DNA of 64,000 nt, taken from an uncultured Clostridia bacterium (GTDB lineage: Bacteria > Bacillota > Clostridia > Oscillospirales > Ruminococcaceae). The translations under genes and the position numbers were made by a program. The number at the start of each line of letters is the position of its first letter. Position 1 is the stretch's first letter. The DNA lies in contig CANQWD010000013.1 of the NCBI GenBank assembly GCA_947627465.1, forward strand, positions 1 through 64,000, given 5' to 3'. This document shows, piece by piece, positions 57,192-64,000 of this stretch. The notes under the pieces are model-generated. The model was not told the DNA's origin and did not search any database. It saw only the letters and a program-made list of their open reading frames with translations.

Positions 57192-58238
57192 TCAAGCTCC
57201 ACCGTGAACGTCAATATTATCCTTGCCGCGAGGAGCGCCGCCGTGCCTATGATTGTGATTTTTTCCACTTATATAATGAGTATGTTCGTGCGAGTGCGTT
57301 ACCGTATGCGTATGAGTTGAACCGTCATGCGTATGTGTGAACGTATGAGAATGCTCATGAACGTGCCTGTACGCCAAAGCGTCAACGGCGGCAAGCGCCG
57401 CTCCGACAAGCATTACGGCAAGCGCCGCGAGATAATTCAAAGTAAGTTTTTCGCGCAGTAACGCAAAAGACAGAAACGCTCCGATAAACGGCGCGGCGGC
57501 GTAAAACGCGCTCGTTTTCGCCGCGCCGAGCGTTTTCTGCGCTCTGATATACGTAAATATGCTCAACCCGTAAGCGACAAATCCAAGCAGAAGCGCAGGC
57601 AAGATATATTTTATTTCGGGGAATTTTTCTCCCGTTACAAAAGCCACTATCATTGAACCCGCGCCCGAAAAGAAACCTTTTATCGTCACGATCTGATACG
57701 CGCTTTTCTCGGAAATGCTTCGCGTGCAGTTGTTTTCCAAGCCCCAGCAGACAGCTGCTCCAAGCACGAACAGCGAGCCTTGCGAGAATTGCAGACTTCC
57801 CGCGCCCTCAAAAGATAAAATCGCGCTTGACAGCGTAATAAGCCCGATAGCCGCCCAAAGGCGCGGACTTACCCTTTCACGGAAAATCAGCGCGGCGATA
57901 GCGGTCGTGGCGACTATCTCGAAATTCCTGAGCAACGAGGCGTTTGACGATGTGCCGATACTCACGCCTATCATCAACAGAATGGGCGCGGCAATGTCGA
58001 GCACCACCATTCCCACGGTGTATGGCAGATCTTTTCGGGCAAGGCGTTCCGCAGGCTGTTCCTTTTTATAATGAAACAAATACATCGTCCCGACGCCAAC
58101 TCCCGCGCCGAGATAGAGAAACGCCGCCATAAAAGTTGGGGGTATATTTTCGAGCAGCAGTTTCGAACACGGCACGTTTAACGCGTAAAACAACGCGGCA
58201 GCCAACGCGTAGCAAATTGCGATTACTGTCTTATTCAC
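57192..58238 (-). CDS. EamA/DMT-family transporter with histidine-rich C-terminus
   Basis: 348 residues. Ten membrane helices form two EamA repeats (VIAICYALAAALFYALNVPC; SQGSLFVLGAAVCWGLENNC). After residue about 287 comes a tail with some 20 histidines in patterns such as HVHEHSHTFTHTHDGSTHTH. Such tails are typical of metal carriers or chaperones (Ni, Zn, Co), which suggests divalent-metal transport or sensing. DMT members otherwise move amino acids, nucleotides or drugs; the tail is the best clue. A possible partner, the zinc-ribbon gene, is just downstream. Confidence 0.85.
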   Translation of the reverse strand: MNKTVIAICYALAAALFYALNVPCSKLLLENIPPTFMAAFLYLGAGVGVGTMYLFHYKKEQPAERLARKDLPYTVGMVVLDIAAPILLMIGVSIGTSSNASLLRNFEIVATTAIAALIFRERVSPRLWAAIGLITLSSAILSFEGAGSLQFSQGSLFVLGAAVCWGLENNCTRSISEKSAYQIVTIKGFFSGAGSMIVAFVTGEKFPEIKYILPALLLGFVAYGLSIFTYIRAQKTLGAAKTSAFYAAAPFIGAFLSFALLREKLTLNYLAALAVMLVGAALAAVDALAYRHVHEHSHTFTHTHDGSTHTHTVTHSHEHTHYISGKNHNHRHGGAPRGKDNIDVHGGA

Positions 58239-58259
58239 TTACATCACTCGGCTTTCGGT

Positions 58260-59447
58260 TTACTTAAAAAATTCCTTGGCGCATTTCCCGAGTATTTCCG
58301 CGCCCTTTTCTATCTGCTCGTCCGTCGGGGTCGAGAAGTTCAGGCGGAACGAACTTGACTTGGCGTTCTCGTCGCTCAAAAACGCGTTGCCCGGCACTAC
58401 CGCCACTTTTTTGTGAACCGCTTCGGTGCAGAACGCGTTCATATCGTACTTTTCGGGAATTGTCGCCCAGATAAACAGACCGCCCTCGGGTTCGGAGTAA
58501 GTAACGCAATCGGGCATATTCGCTTTGAGAGCGCCGCGCATAAGCCCGTATTTATGTTTGTAAACGCTCTGCAAACGCTTTAAATGCGCGTTCCAATCGA
58601 CCGTTGTAACAAATTTGTAAGTGAGCATTTGCGCCCAAATGTTGGTGTGTACCGTGCTTGTCTGCAAGCCCACGACGGCTTTGCCCACAAGTTCGCTTTC
58701 GCCGCAGAGATAGCCCACGCGCAAGCCCGGCGCGAGCGTTTTCGAGAACGTTCCCGCATAGAGAACGTTGCCTTTCGTGTCGAGCGACTTGTAGCTTTCC
58801 ACGGGAGTTCCCGCGAAACGCAAGTCGCCGTAAGGGTTGTCCTCGAGTATGTAAATTCCGTACTTTTCGCCGAGCGCGAGTATCGCTTTGCGCCGCTCCA
58901 AAGAAGTCGTGTTGCCCGTCGGGTTTTGAAAGTTCGGGATAGTGTAGAGAAATTTCGCGGTCGGGTGCGCTTTCAGGGCTTCCTCAAACTCGCTCGGCAG
59001 AATGCCGTCCTTATCCGTGGGAAGTCCGACAAGCTTCACTCCGTAGCTTCTGAACGCGTTCAGCGAACCTATGAAGCTCGGGTTCTCGCAAAAGATAACG
59101 TCGCCCTCGTTGCAGAGTATCTTCGCGGTGGTCTCGATCGCTTGCTGAGCGCCCGCGGTGACTATCACCATATCGTTTTCCGCGAACATATTCTTAGAGC
59201 GCAGGTCGCTTTCAAGCCGCTTTCTGAGAGGCGCGTAGCCCTCGGTCACGGAGTATTGCAGCGCGCTTATCGGCTCGTTTGTGAAGATCTCATCGGAGAG
59301 CTTTTTTATCGTCTCCACGGGGAACGCTTCGGGCGCGGGATTTCCCGCCGCGAAGCTTATTACCTCGGGATCGGCGGTAAACTTCAATATCTCGCGTATC
59401 GCCGACGGCGCAAGATTTGCAACTTTGTTTGAAAAAGGCTTCAGCAT
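58260..59447 (-). CDS. PLP-dependent aminotransferase (class I/II, MocR/LysN-like)
   Basis: 395 residues from ATG 59447 (GCGAGG upstream). Start LKPFSNKVANLAPSAIREIL, PLP-phosphate and ring motifs VTAGAQQAIET and NPTGNTT, catalytic Lys in YAGTFSKTLAPGLRVGYL, and C-terminal Arg in SSFRLNFSTP. The subgroup includes 2-aminoadipate/aromatic aminotransferases; exact substrate unknown. Only 21 bases separate it from the transporter downstream, so they may be cotranscribed. Confidence 0.92.
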   Translation of the reverse strand: MLKPFSNKVANLAPSAIREILKFTADPEVISFAAGNPAPEAFPVETIKKLSDEIFTNEPISALQYSVTEGYAPLRKRLESDLRSKNMFAENDMVIVTAGAQQAIETTAKILCNEGDVIFCENPSFIGSLNAFRSYGVKLVGLPTDKDGILPSEFEEALKAHPTAKFLYTIPNFQNPTGNTTSLERRKAILALGEKYGIYILEDNPYGDLRFAGTPVESYKSLDTKGNVLYAGTFSKTLAPGLRVGYLCGESELVGKAVVGLQTSTVHTNIWAQMLTYKFVTTVDWNAHLKRLQSVYKHKYGLMRGALKANMPDCVTYSEPEGGLFIWATIPEKYDMNAFCTEAVHKKVAVVPGNAFLSDENAKSSSFRLNFSTPTDEQIEKGAEILGKCAKEFFK

Positions 59448-59562
59448 AACATTACCTCGCAATTTTATATGGTATCAAACGCTTCCCGCTCGGCGGAAAA
59501 CGGCGCGTTCAAAGCGTTTCGGACGATACCGCGCAAAATCTCCGCGCGATACCGTCTTTATT

Positions 59563-59591
59563 ATTATAACACACTTTGCCGCGTTTGTAAA
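59563..59591 (-). promoter_or_regulatory. Promoter of the aminotransferase operon
   Basis: On the - strand: TTTACA (59591-59586), 17-bp spacer, TATAAT (59568-59563). CGATACCG occurs twice downstream (near 59524 and 59547) in an inverted context with CGCGC, a possible regulator site. Confidence 0.8.
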
Positions 59592-59728
59592 GTCCGCCGA
59601 TCAAATTTTACATAAGGCAGCGTTCGCGATTTTGGCGCTTTCGGACTTTAAAAAGCGCTTTGCTTTTGTAATCATCACCCAAAATGTCCAAATTTCGCCG
59701 CGCTTTTGTAAAAATTCCACAAAAGCAC

Positions 59729-59757
59729 TTGCAATTTGTGAAAAGATATGTTATAAT
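59729..59757 (+). promoter_or_regulatory. Promoter of the GGDEF-EAL gene
   Basis: TTGCAA (59729-59734), 17-bp spacer, TATAAT (59752-59757), giving a leader of about 75 nt. No c-di-GMP riboswitch fold was recognised in it. Confidence 0.85.
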
Positions 59758-59839
59758 TCTATTAAAGCAAAAGAAATTATGCATTTTAAGTAAAATATGA
59801 TTTTTACTTAAATCATCGAAAATGATTAGGGGGATTTTT

Positions 59840-61507
59840 ATGAGCGGACGCATAGACGATAAATATAAAGACAGGATCGTGCAAATGTTGAAATGCGACG
59901 CTGACGCTGTGCATTTTTACTATTCGGTTGCCGACGATGTGTTTTTTCAGCTGAGCGGCAATTTATTTCCCGAGATATCGGGAGACCCGCTTGATTATCT
60001 CGCCGAAAGCGGTCTTATCGAGGAGCAGTCGAAGCCCGTGTTTGCGGTATTCTGTTCCAAGATACAAGACGGCATTATAAATGGAACGGACAAAAACTCA
60101 GCGGGTACGGACATTTCCATAAAGCTCCCCGAATACAGCGATTACAAGATGTGTCACTTGTACGCGCTTTTTCTGCGCGATGAAAACGGAAGGATAACCG
60201 ATATACATTATAATATACGTCCGTATTCGCCTATCGAGGAATTCAACCGCACAGTCTTGAAGTCGTTTTCCTCCGACAAAAACCCGAAGCTGTTCGCGGA
60301 ACGCTGCGCGCGCGTCATCAAGGACAATCCGAACGACAATATCGCGTTTATTCAGTTTGACGTGGAGCGGTTTAAGCTGATTAACGAGACCTACGGCGTT
60401 GAAACGGGCGACGATCTTTTGCAGTTCTTCAACGACTCTCTGGCGCTTGTCTGCACCGAGGAACAGCCGTTCTGCCGCCTCACCGCCGACGTTTATATGA
60501 TAGTCACAACGTTTGACACCAAGGACGGGCTTGTAAACTTCATACGCAAGATCGAGAGCATGCTGTGCGGCTATCACGGCATGGAATACCGCCTTGTGTT
60601 CGGCGTAAGCATAGTCGACGACCGCACCTGCCATACCCGCCGCCACGGTGATAACGCTTCGCTTGCGCGGCAGTTGATAAAGGGCAACGCTCTGCAAAAC
60701 ATCGGGTTTTACAGCAGCAACATGAAAACGGAGCTTCAAAAGAAGCAGTCCATTGAGGACGATATGCACAAGGCGCTTCTCAACAACGAGTTTGTAATGT
60801 TTTTGCAGCCCAAGCACTCCATAAAAACGGGCAGGATAATCGGAGCGGAGGCTTTGGCGCGCTGGAACCACCCGACAAAGGGCATGGTGTCTCCGGGAGA
60901 CTTTATTCCGGTTTTCGAGCAGAACGGATTTATCATTAAGCTTGACGAGTTTATTTGGGAGCAAGCGTGCAGACAAATTCGCGATTGGATTGACGCGGGC
61001 ATAGAGCCTGTGCCCATTTCCGTGAACATTTCGCGCGAATATATTCATACGATAGACGTAACTTCAACACTTTTGAAGCTCGTTGAAAAATATGATATCC
61101 CCATATCGCTTTTGGAGCTTGAGATTACCGAATCCTTTGACAGCAACGGCGTTGAGGAAATTGTAAAGAGAATGAAAAAGGCGGGCTTTAAAATGCTGAT
61201 GGACGACTTCGGCTCGGGGTATTCTTCGCTGAATATGCTGAAAAGCACGCCGTTCGACGTTTTGAAGATAGACAAGAGCTTCTTGGACGAATTTATGGAA
61301 TCCTCACGCGGCAGAAAAATTATCGAGCACACCATTTCCATGTCGCAGGATATCGGCTTGGACATCATCGCCGAGGGCGTTGAAACGCTCGAACAGGCGA
61401 AGTTTTTAAGCGAATGCGGCTGCGACGCGGCTCAGGGCTTTTATTACTCGAAGCCCATTCCCGCACCGGATTTTAACAAACGGCTTATCGAGATCAACGG
61501 AAAATAA
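59840..61507 (+). CDS. GGDEF-EAL protein, probable c-di-GMP phosphodiesterase
   Basis: 555 residues from ATG 59840 (AGGGGG upstream; the track adds six residues). An N-terminal sensory region of about 150 residues, then a degenerate GGDEF domain (IQFDVERFKLINETYGVETG; the signature loop reads RLTADVYMI instead of GGDEF). The EAL domain is intact: GAEALARWNHP, ISVNISREY, LLELEITESFD, LMDDFGSGYSSL, VLKIDKSF, IAEGVETLEQ and QGFYYSKP. It should cleave c-di-GMP, with the dead GGDEF as a possible GTP sensor. Confidence 0.9.
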   Translation: MSGRIDDKYKDRIVQMLKCDADAVHFYYSVADDVFFQLSGNLFPEISGDPLDYLAESGLIEEQSKPVFAVFCSKIQDGIINGTDKNSAGTDISIKLPEYSDYKMCHLYALFLRDENGRITDIHYNIRPYSPIEEFNRTVLKSFSSDKNPKLFAERCARVIKDNPNDNIAFIQFDVERFKLINETYGVETGDDLLQFFNDSLALVCTEEQPFCRLTADVYMIVTTFDTKDGLVNFIRKIESMLCGYHGMEYRLVFGVSIVDDRTCHTRRHGDNASLARQLIKGNALQNIGFYSSNMKTELQKKQSIEDDMHKALLNNEFVMFLQPKHSIKTGRIIGAEALARWNHPTKGMVSPGDFIPVFEQNGFIIKLDEFIWEQACRQIRDWIDAGIEPVPISVNISREYIHTIDVTSTLLKLVEKYDIPISLLELEITESFDSNGVEEIVKRMKKAGFKMLMDDFGSGYSSLNMLKSTPFDVLKIDKSFLDEFMESSRGRKIIEHTISMSQDIGLDIIAEGVETLEQAKFLSECGCDAAQGFYYSKPIPAPDFNKRLIEINGK

Positions 61508-61512
61508 CAACA

Positions 61513-61543
61513 AACGGCGGCAAGTTTTCAGCTTGCCGCCGTT
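61513..61543 (+). terminator. Terminator of the GGDEF-EAL gene
   Basis: AACGGCGGCAAG and CTTGCCGCCGTT form a perfect 12-bp stem, then ATTCTG. The T-run is weak but the stem is very stable. Confidence 0.7.
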
Positions 61544-61575
61544 ATTCTGTGCAAAACATCGGCGATCGGATATGG

Positions 61576-61673
61576 AAAACCGCTCCGCAGCCGCATCTTA
61601 AGGCAGCACCGCACAAAGACCGTAGATCGGTCTTTGTGCGGTGTTGCCTTAACAGCTTCTGCGAGGCGGTTTT
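61576..61673. repeat. 98-bp nested palindrome
   Basis: The inner arms TTAAGGCAGCACCGCACAAA (continuing GACCG) and its inverted copy differ at one base; the loop is TAGAT. Outer arms AAAACCGCTCCGCAG and CTGCGAGGCGGTTTT also pair with two mismatches. No coding potential. It may be a cruciform-forming mobile repeat or a bidirectional terminator. Confidence 0.8.
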
Positions 61674-61724
61674 AATATAATGTTTCGCACAATGAAAAAT
61701 TTCTTAAATATTTTTAAAAACCCC

Positions 61725-61778
61725 TTGACAAAATTGTGATAATATGATATATTGTATATATGAGATATACACAATATA
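61725..61778 (+). promoter_or_regulatory. Promoter and palindromic operator of the GntR/ABC operon
   Basis: TTGACA (61725-61730), 17-bp spacer, TATATT (61748-61753). Overlapping the -10 and running to 61778 is an imperfect palindrome with arms TATATTGTATAT and ATATACACAATATA, a typical YtrA-subfamily GntR operator, so autoregulation is likely. Confidence 0.8.
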
Positions 61779-61866
61779 CTCTCAACCGGTAAACTTTGCA
61801 AAGGAACGCCGTCAAAACGTAAGGCAGTGCACAGTCAAGCGTATTCGGCGGCGAATGGTACTTTTA

Positions 61867-62235
61867 ATGAACATTATAATAACAAACACGGGCGGCGTGC
61901 CGATTTACGAGCAAATTGCCGCGCAGATCAAAGGAATGATCCTGAACGGGCAGCTTAAAGAGGGCGACGCTTTGCCGTCTATGAGAGCGCTCGCGCAGGA
62001 CTTGCGCGTGTCGGTCATTACGACGAAGCGGGCTTATGAGATACTCGAAAGCGAGGGCTTTATACAGTCGTTTACGGGGCGCGGAAGTTTCGTTTCCGCC
62101 GCCGATCCCGAAATGCTTAAGGAGCAAAACCTCCGCGAGATAGAGGAATATCTCGGAAAAGCCGCGGAGATCGCAAAGCGAAGCGGTGTTTCGCTTGACG
62201 AACTTTGCGATATTCTGAAACTGTTATTCGAGTAG
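61867..62235 (+). CDS. GntR-family regulator, YtrA subfamily
   Basis: 122 residues from ATG 61867 (ATG 61855 is possible; both have weak ribosome sites). The short GntR winged helix (GVPIYEQIAAQIKGMILNGQ, LPSMRALAQDLRVSVITTKR, AYEILESEGFIQSFTGRGSF) has only a brief C-terminal part, as in YtrA proteins that control ABC exporters in response to cell-envelope stress. Track start 61744 overlaps the promoter. It is followed by the ABC genes it presumably represses. Confidence 0.9.
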   Translation: MNIIITNTGGVPIYEQIAAQIKGMILNGQLKEGDALPSMRALAQDLRVSVITTKRAYEILESEGFIQSFTGRGSFVSAADPEMLKEQNLREIEEYLGKAAEIAKRSGVSLDELCDILKLLFE

Positions 62236-62248
62236 GAAAGGAATTGTT

Positions 62249-63091
62249 ATGGAAAACTGTATCGAAGTTAAGGGCATTACGAAAAATTATCCGCAGTTCA
62301 GCCTAAAGAACGTGTCTTTCGGCGTGCCGTGCGGCTCTGTTGTGGGCTTTATCGGCGAGAACGGCGCGGGCAAGTCCACAAGCATTAAGGCAATTTTAGG
62401 ACTTATCAAGCCCGACGGCGGCGAGATCACCGTCCTCGGCGAAAACTCGCTGAAACTCACCGCCGACACGAAAGAAAAAATCGGCGTGGTGTTCGACGGG
62501 CTGACGTTCCCCGAAAACCTCACGGTAAATCAGCTTAATAAGGTAATGCGCGGAATTTTCAAAACTTGGAACAGCGAAAAGTTCTTCGGATTTATGACGA
62601 AGTTTGAACTGCCGTTAAATAAAAAATTCAAGACGTTCTCGCGCGGTATGGTTATGCGGCTTTCTATCGCCGCCGCTCTGTCGCACGGAACGGAGCTTTT
62701 GATACTCGACGAGCCTACAAGCGGTCTCGACCCCGTAATGCGCTCGGAAATTCTCGATATTTTTCTGGAGTTTATGCAGGACGAAAATCACTCTATACTT
62801 ATGTCAACGCACATCACAAGCGACCTTGAACATATCGCGGACTACATCTGCTTTATCCATAAGGGCAAGATGATATTCACCGAGGAGCGCAACGAAATGC
62901 TGGAAAAGCACCGCATTCTCAAATGCACCGAGGAACAGCTCTCCCAAATCGACAAGTCGGACATAATCGGTCTTCGCCGCGGAAAGTTCCAGAACGAAGT
63001 GCTGACGACCAACGCCGAAAAATACCCCGATATTCCCGCCGACGCGCCGACTATCGAGGAAATTATGGTATTCTACGTTAAGGAGGGCTGA
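62249..63091 (+). CDS. ABC transporter ATPase (YtrB-like)
   Basis: 280 residues. Walker A IGENGAGKSTS, signature FSRGMVMRLSIAAALSH (S-R-G-M variant), Walker B LLILDEPTSGLDP, H-loop STHITSDLEH. The C-terminal 70 residues vary as in YtrB/BcrA-type ATPases. It partners the two ABC-2 permeases downstream. AAAGGA precedes the ATG; it starts 13 bases after the regulator. Confidence 0.92.
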   Translation: MENCIEVKGITKNYPQFSLKNVSFGVPCGSVVGFIGENGAGKSTSIKAILGLIKPDGGEITVLGENSLKLTADTKEKIGVVFDGLTFPENLTVNQLNKVMRGIFKTWNSEKFFGFMTKFELPLNKKFKTFSRGMVMRLSIAAALSHGTELLILDEPTSGLDPVMRSEILDIFLEFMQDENHSILMSTHITSDLEHIADYICFIHKGKMIFTEERNEMLEKHRILKCTEEQLSQIDKSDIIGLRRGKFQNEVLTTNAEKYPDIPADAPTIEEIMVFYVKEG

Positions 63092-63093
63092 AA

Positions 63094-63801
63094 ATGAAAG
63101 GTTTGCTTTACTGTAATTTCACCCTTAACAAGAAGTGGTTTCTTATTTCGGGAATTGTCGCGGCGGTCGGAGTGGCGGTCGGAGCGGTGCTTTTTAACGT
63201 TATGGGCGGCGACGAGGAAAGCCTGAAACTTATAAACTCCCTTATGCTGCTGTTTGAGCTTGTGGCAATGCTGCTTTGCGCCGAATGGACGGGGCGTAAT
63301 CTTGACGCGAACCTTAAAAACAGGTTTGTGAATTACACCTTGGCAAGCTCCGTTTCGCACAACGCGTTTGTTTTGACGGAGCTTATCCAGAACGTTATCT
63401 GCACGGTGATCGGATTTGTGATGTGTCTCGGTATGACGGGGATATTGTGCATATTCGACGGCTCGTTTTGGAACGTTGACACGCTGAAGCTGCTCGGTGG
63501 TTTCGCGCTGTTCGTGGCGGTGTTCGACTTTTCTTTAATTCCGCTTACCATAAAGTTTAAAAGCTCGGAAAAAGCGGGCGCGGTCGTTGGACTTATCGCG
63601 GGCTTCGGCATTGTATGCCCGATGATCGTTTGGTACAGAATGTCACACCCCGACGATAACTCTTACGATATGTTGAACGTTATCACGCCATTGACCGACA
63701 AGGCGTGGTTCGCGCCCGTTTATTTCGGCGTGTGCGCCGCTTTAATTGCAATATTCTCCGCGATAACCTATCATACGCTTAAGAAAGGGGACGTTTGCTG
63801 A
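63094..63801 (+). CDS. ABC-2 type permease subunit
   Basis: 235 residues with six membrane helices (FLISGIVAAVGVAVGAVLFN first). It starts 2 bases after the ATPase stop and its own stop overlaps the next ATG. Likely forms the membrane part of the YtrA-controlled exporter; substrate unknown. Confidence 0.85.
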   Translation: MKGLLYCNFTLNKKWFLISGIVAAVGVAVGAVLFNVMGGDEESLKLINSLMLLFELVAMLLCAEWTGRNLDANLKNRFVNYTLASSVSHNAFVLTELIQNVICTVIGFVMCLGMTGILCIFDGSFWNVDTLKLLGGFALFVAVFDFSLIPLTIKFKSSEKAGAVVGLIAGFGIVCPMIVWYRMSHPDDNSYDMLNVITPLTDKAWFAPVYFGVCAALIAIFSAITYHTLKKGDVC

Positions 63802-64000
63802 TGAAGGGATTGGTTCTGAAAGACGTTTACAACGTGCGGCTTCAGATATTTTCGGGAATGGCGATCCTTATGTTTCCGTATATTCTGATGTTGATAGCGG
63901 GAATGTTCGACAGCTCCGAGGATAATATCCTGAACGAAGAGATTTTCGGCATAAACGGCGGCGTGGTCATGCTTATATTGCTAAGTTATGTTTCAATAAC
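63801..64000 (+). CDS. Second ABC-2 type permease subunit (partial, runs off the window)
   Basis: 66 codons are visible from ATG 63801 (tgATG overlap). Start KGLVLKDVYNVRLQIFSGMA resembles the paralogous permease KGLLYCNFTLNKKWF, with a first membrane helix (MAILMFPYILMLIAGMF). Two permeases with one ATPase suggest a heterodimeric channel. Confidence 0.8.
   Translation, partial: MKGLVLKDVYNVRLQIFSGMAILMFPYILMLIAGMFDSSEDNILNEEIFGINGGVVMLILLSYVSI

Noticed and set aside
56741-57340. 199-residue + strand ORF over the MITE
   Set aside because: Runs through both MITE arms and the antisense of the zinc-ribbon pseudogene; no ribosome site.
1-64000. CRISPR arrays, tRNA or rRNA genes
   Set aside because: No regularly spaced identical repeats, no cloverleaf with GTTCRANNC and no rRNA-like stretch were seen on reading.

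Overview
The window comes from a spore-forming, low-to-mid GC Firmicute of class Clostridia, probably a gut Oscillospirales/Ruminococcaceae-like organism. The evidence is a GlgC-GlgD pair, spoIIE with a Spo0A-type promoter, an rpsL-rpsG-fusA-tuf block, zinc-binding L28, strong AGGAGG ribosome sites and sigma-A promoters of the form TTGACA-N17-TATAAT. No tRNA, rRNA or CRISPR array was seen. Species cannot be named from sequence alone. REGION 1 (1-25.65 kb, all + strand) is a prophage that runs off the left edge. Its early block (DnaC-like ATPase, DUF3850, AbrB/zinc-ribbon protein, GemA-like and Mor-like proteins, a Mu gp27-like protein) looks like a transposable Mu-type phage, although the transposase is not in the window. 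The late block (terminase, portal, minor capsid protein, scaffold, capsid, connectors, tail tube, chaperones, tape measure, baseplate, holin, GH25 endolysin) is a long-tailed A118-like siphophage module. Between them lie a NusG/LoaP-like antiterminator gene and an RNA leader with a predicted pseudoknot. Two cargo units with their own consensus promoter and terminator interrupt the late operon: a metalloprotease-like C-terminal module fused to the minor capsid protein (broken by an in-frame TGA) and a lipoprotein. Two orphan DNA methyltransferases and a Cro-like regulator end the prophage. REGION 2 (25.8-26.1 kb) holds what looks like an unannotated type I toxin-antitoxin locus with par/Fst architecture: a 31-residue hydrophobic peptide, a convergent antisense RNA with a perfect promoter, direct repeats in both RNAs that pair across the toxin start codon, and a shared bidirectional terminator. 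REGION 3 (26.1-32.2 kb) carries a MarR-controlled heterodimeric ABC exporter and a membrane protein with an internally duplicated domain behind four TGTAAC-type repeats spaced exactly 11 bp. REGION 4 (32.2-36.9 kb) is the str operon. REGION 5 (37-39 kb) has two tandemly duplicated secreted proteins. REGION 6 (39-46.5 kb) has glycogen synthesis genes (glgB-glgC-glgD) and spoIIE. REGION 7 (46.5-48 kb) has dCMP deaminase and rsmA. REGION 8 (48-55 kb) is a probable cell-surface polymer locus: two LtaS/sulfatase-like membrane enzymes, a YidC insertase fused to a CDP-glycerol glycerophosphotransferase domain, a small membrane protein and a methyltransferase. REGION 9 (55.3-64 kb) has rpmB, trpS, a small zinc-ribbon gene interrupted by a frame-preserving MITE, a DMT transporter with a histidine-rich tail, an aminotransferase, a GGDEF-EAL protein, and the start of a YtrA-type GntR/ABC operon that runs off the right edge.
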